Below, piece by piece: positions 62,935 to 64,000 of a stretch of DNA of 64,000 nucleotides. Both the position numbers and the translations under genes were made by a program. The notes beneath the pieces are model-generated. The model was not told the origin of the DNA and ran no database searches. It worked only from the letters and a program-made list of their open reading frames with translations. Position 1 is the stretch's first letter; every line of letters starts with the position of its first letter. Source of the DNA: Sinohyriopsis cumingii (Eukaryota; Mollusca; Bivalvia; Unionida; Unionidae); assembly GCA_028554795.2 (NCBI GenBank), contig CM068839.1, forward strand, positions 14,849,220 to 14,913,219, written 5' to 3'.

Positions 62935-63056
62935 ATTACTTTCTTTTCAACATCAGGAAACTTGTGGAGAGTTATAATTTTTTTATCAATAGATTGTCCA
63001 CAATAACTGGAGCAGACACTACGATAATGTCTCTTTTTCTCTGTCAATTTAGGCAC
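62935..63056 (-). pseudogene. THAP-like zinc-finger N-terminal fragment
   Basis: The minus strand reads KRHYRSVCSSYCGQSIDKK followed by IITLHKFPDVEKKVI. This matches the start of a THAP domain: a basic run, C-x(2-4)-C, then S/T-x-H-K/R-F-P with acidic and basic residues. The later Cys and His ligands are absent; the frame runs into the ATAC microsatellite and a stop lies just upstream. THAP domains occur in cellular DNA-binding proteins and in P-element-like transposases, so this is either a transposon relic or a degraded or isolated exon. No splice site convinces me. Confidence 0.4.
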
Positions 63057-64000
63057 TCAACCTGATACATTGATAATCAGGTAATACTTGCCAGGATTAA
63101 GGGTTATAAATTTGCCCACATAGCTTATGATCTTAATGCACTGAAAAGCTCTTTAAGGGATGCAGACGACTCCGCTTTTTACTGAAAATGGACTGTTCTG
63201 AGAAAGGGCAATGAACTGCCTGGTTGTTTACACTGACAGCTTCAGTTTGATTTGACAGGAAAAAAAGATGCTAAGTCAGGGGAACACTGACAATTGGTTA
63301 GAAATCATAAATTGATAAATTAAATTACTAAGTTTGTGCACTTTTTATATCCTTGTTGTTTTTCGTTTTTAAAATCGACAGCAGGGTACAAACTGCCGGG
63401 ACTGCAGGCAGATACTACCAGTACAAACTGTTTATCGGCAAGTATAGAACGTGTTCCCATATTGTCACTGGAATGTAACGGCAGGCCAAACTCCTGAAAG
63501 GATAATCCCTTAATTGCATTCGACTCTAGGTTACTATTTTTATTTATATGTTTTTATTTTAATTTTATTTCTTAGTCTTCGATCCAATAATAAAATTTAA
63601 ACCAGAAGTCGATATCCCTGAGGTCAAAATGCAAAATAAATTAATAATGTACAGACCTGCACTAAACTCTATGCACATTTTGCTGTGATTAAATCATAAC
63701 ACAATATTCATAAAACACTGTAGCGAAAAGTTATCACTTCTCCGAAAATTACAAGCCACACTTTTGACTTGCTAAGCGACGTTTCTTTGCAATTTGTTTA
63801 CAGCCGAAAACCAAACCAGTGAGAAACAAAGGGTCGTACAATGAATTATCATTTATGGGTAATTGTTTAATATACTAATTCTAACAAAAGTTAAAAGAAA
63901 CATCTTATATTTCAATAATTTAACTGTATCCCTTATTATCTGACAAATTTTAACTTTAACTCTTGGTGAACGACTTAACGTAAACCGGCATAAACTTTTT
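63057..64000. other. CpG-richer terminal stretch, possible regulatory region
   Basis: From about 63350 to 64000, CpG dinucleotides are visibly more frequent than in the AT-rich body of the window (for example 'taagcgacgtttc', 'cagccgaaaac', 'gtgaacgacttaacgtaaac', 'aaaccggc'). That can mark a hypomethylated promoter. A short ATG-led frame (minus, near 63453, MGTRSILADKQFVL) exists but matches nothing. Whether this belongs to the TTLL9-like gene or a neighbour cannot be told. Confidence 0.3.

Noticed and set aside
63360..63455. ATG-led minus-strand frame as first exon of the TTLL9-like gene
   Set aside because: No similarity to the TTLL9 N terminus. The only GT site in range is weak and in the wrong phase for the 34540 exon.

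Overview
This is a eukaryotic, almost certainly animal, AT-rich intergenic/intronic window. Molluscan or another lophotrochozoan DNA (a bivalve-like genome) is the best guess. Reasons: tRNA-derived SINEs with a (CAA)n/(GTT)n tail next to a 'ggcgttaaacccc' 3' end, a SINE core resembling the deeply conserved Nin domain, DIRS-type tyrosine-recombinase retrotransposons, CR1/L2-like LINEs ending in (ATT)n, and many long-unit minisatellites. There are no prokaryotic features. The organism assignment is inference.
Host gene: the only host coding sequence I can support is on the minus strand. An 87-bp exon (34540-34626) encodes a segment typical of tubulin polyglutamylase-family TTLL9 (SLQNTILDVLRARPGWQEV). 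Downstream in the same direction lie three very short putative exons (45, 42 and 42 bp, at 32480-32524, 23177-23218 and 9767-9808). Each has a good acceptor and donor, each is a multiple of three, and all have the same phase. Together they would add a Gly/Asn/Thr/Ser/Gln/Lys-rich linker of about 44 residues just before the conserved block of TTLL proteins, which is not in the window and is expected below base 1. About 25 kb of repeat-filled intron separates the four exons. Upstream first exons were not identified; a CpG-richer stretch at 63.3-64.0 kb could be a promoter.
Repeats dominate. At least nineteen independent minisatellite or degenerate tandem arrays with units from 18 to about 150 bp occupy roughly a quarter of the window. 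They include a 3.6-kb array of 48-bp units (3777-7365, open on both strands because 48 is divisible by 3), a 2.1-kb array of 31-bp units (39633-41764, partly organised as dimers), a 1.6-kb array of 41-bp units, and a 1-kb array of 49-bp units.
Mobile elements: two degenerate DIRS-like elements, both on the minus strand (13.4-16.3 kb and 43.0-47.85 kb, the latter with about 200-bp inverted terminal repeats); a CR1/L2-like LINE (48.2-50.2 kb); a second, rearranged LINE (56.1-58.2 kb) and a third LINE relic (58.9-59.7 kb); four well-preserved copies of one tRNA-derived SINE plus two eroded ones; one composite tRNA-head SINE with a Nin-like core, nested in the second DIRS element; one further tRNA-like SINE; three copies of a ~205-bp terminal-inverted-repeat MITE; one hAT-type MITE; and a THAP-domain-like fragment near the right end. 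Nearly all long open reading frames here are repeat artefacts or transposon relics.
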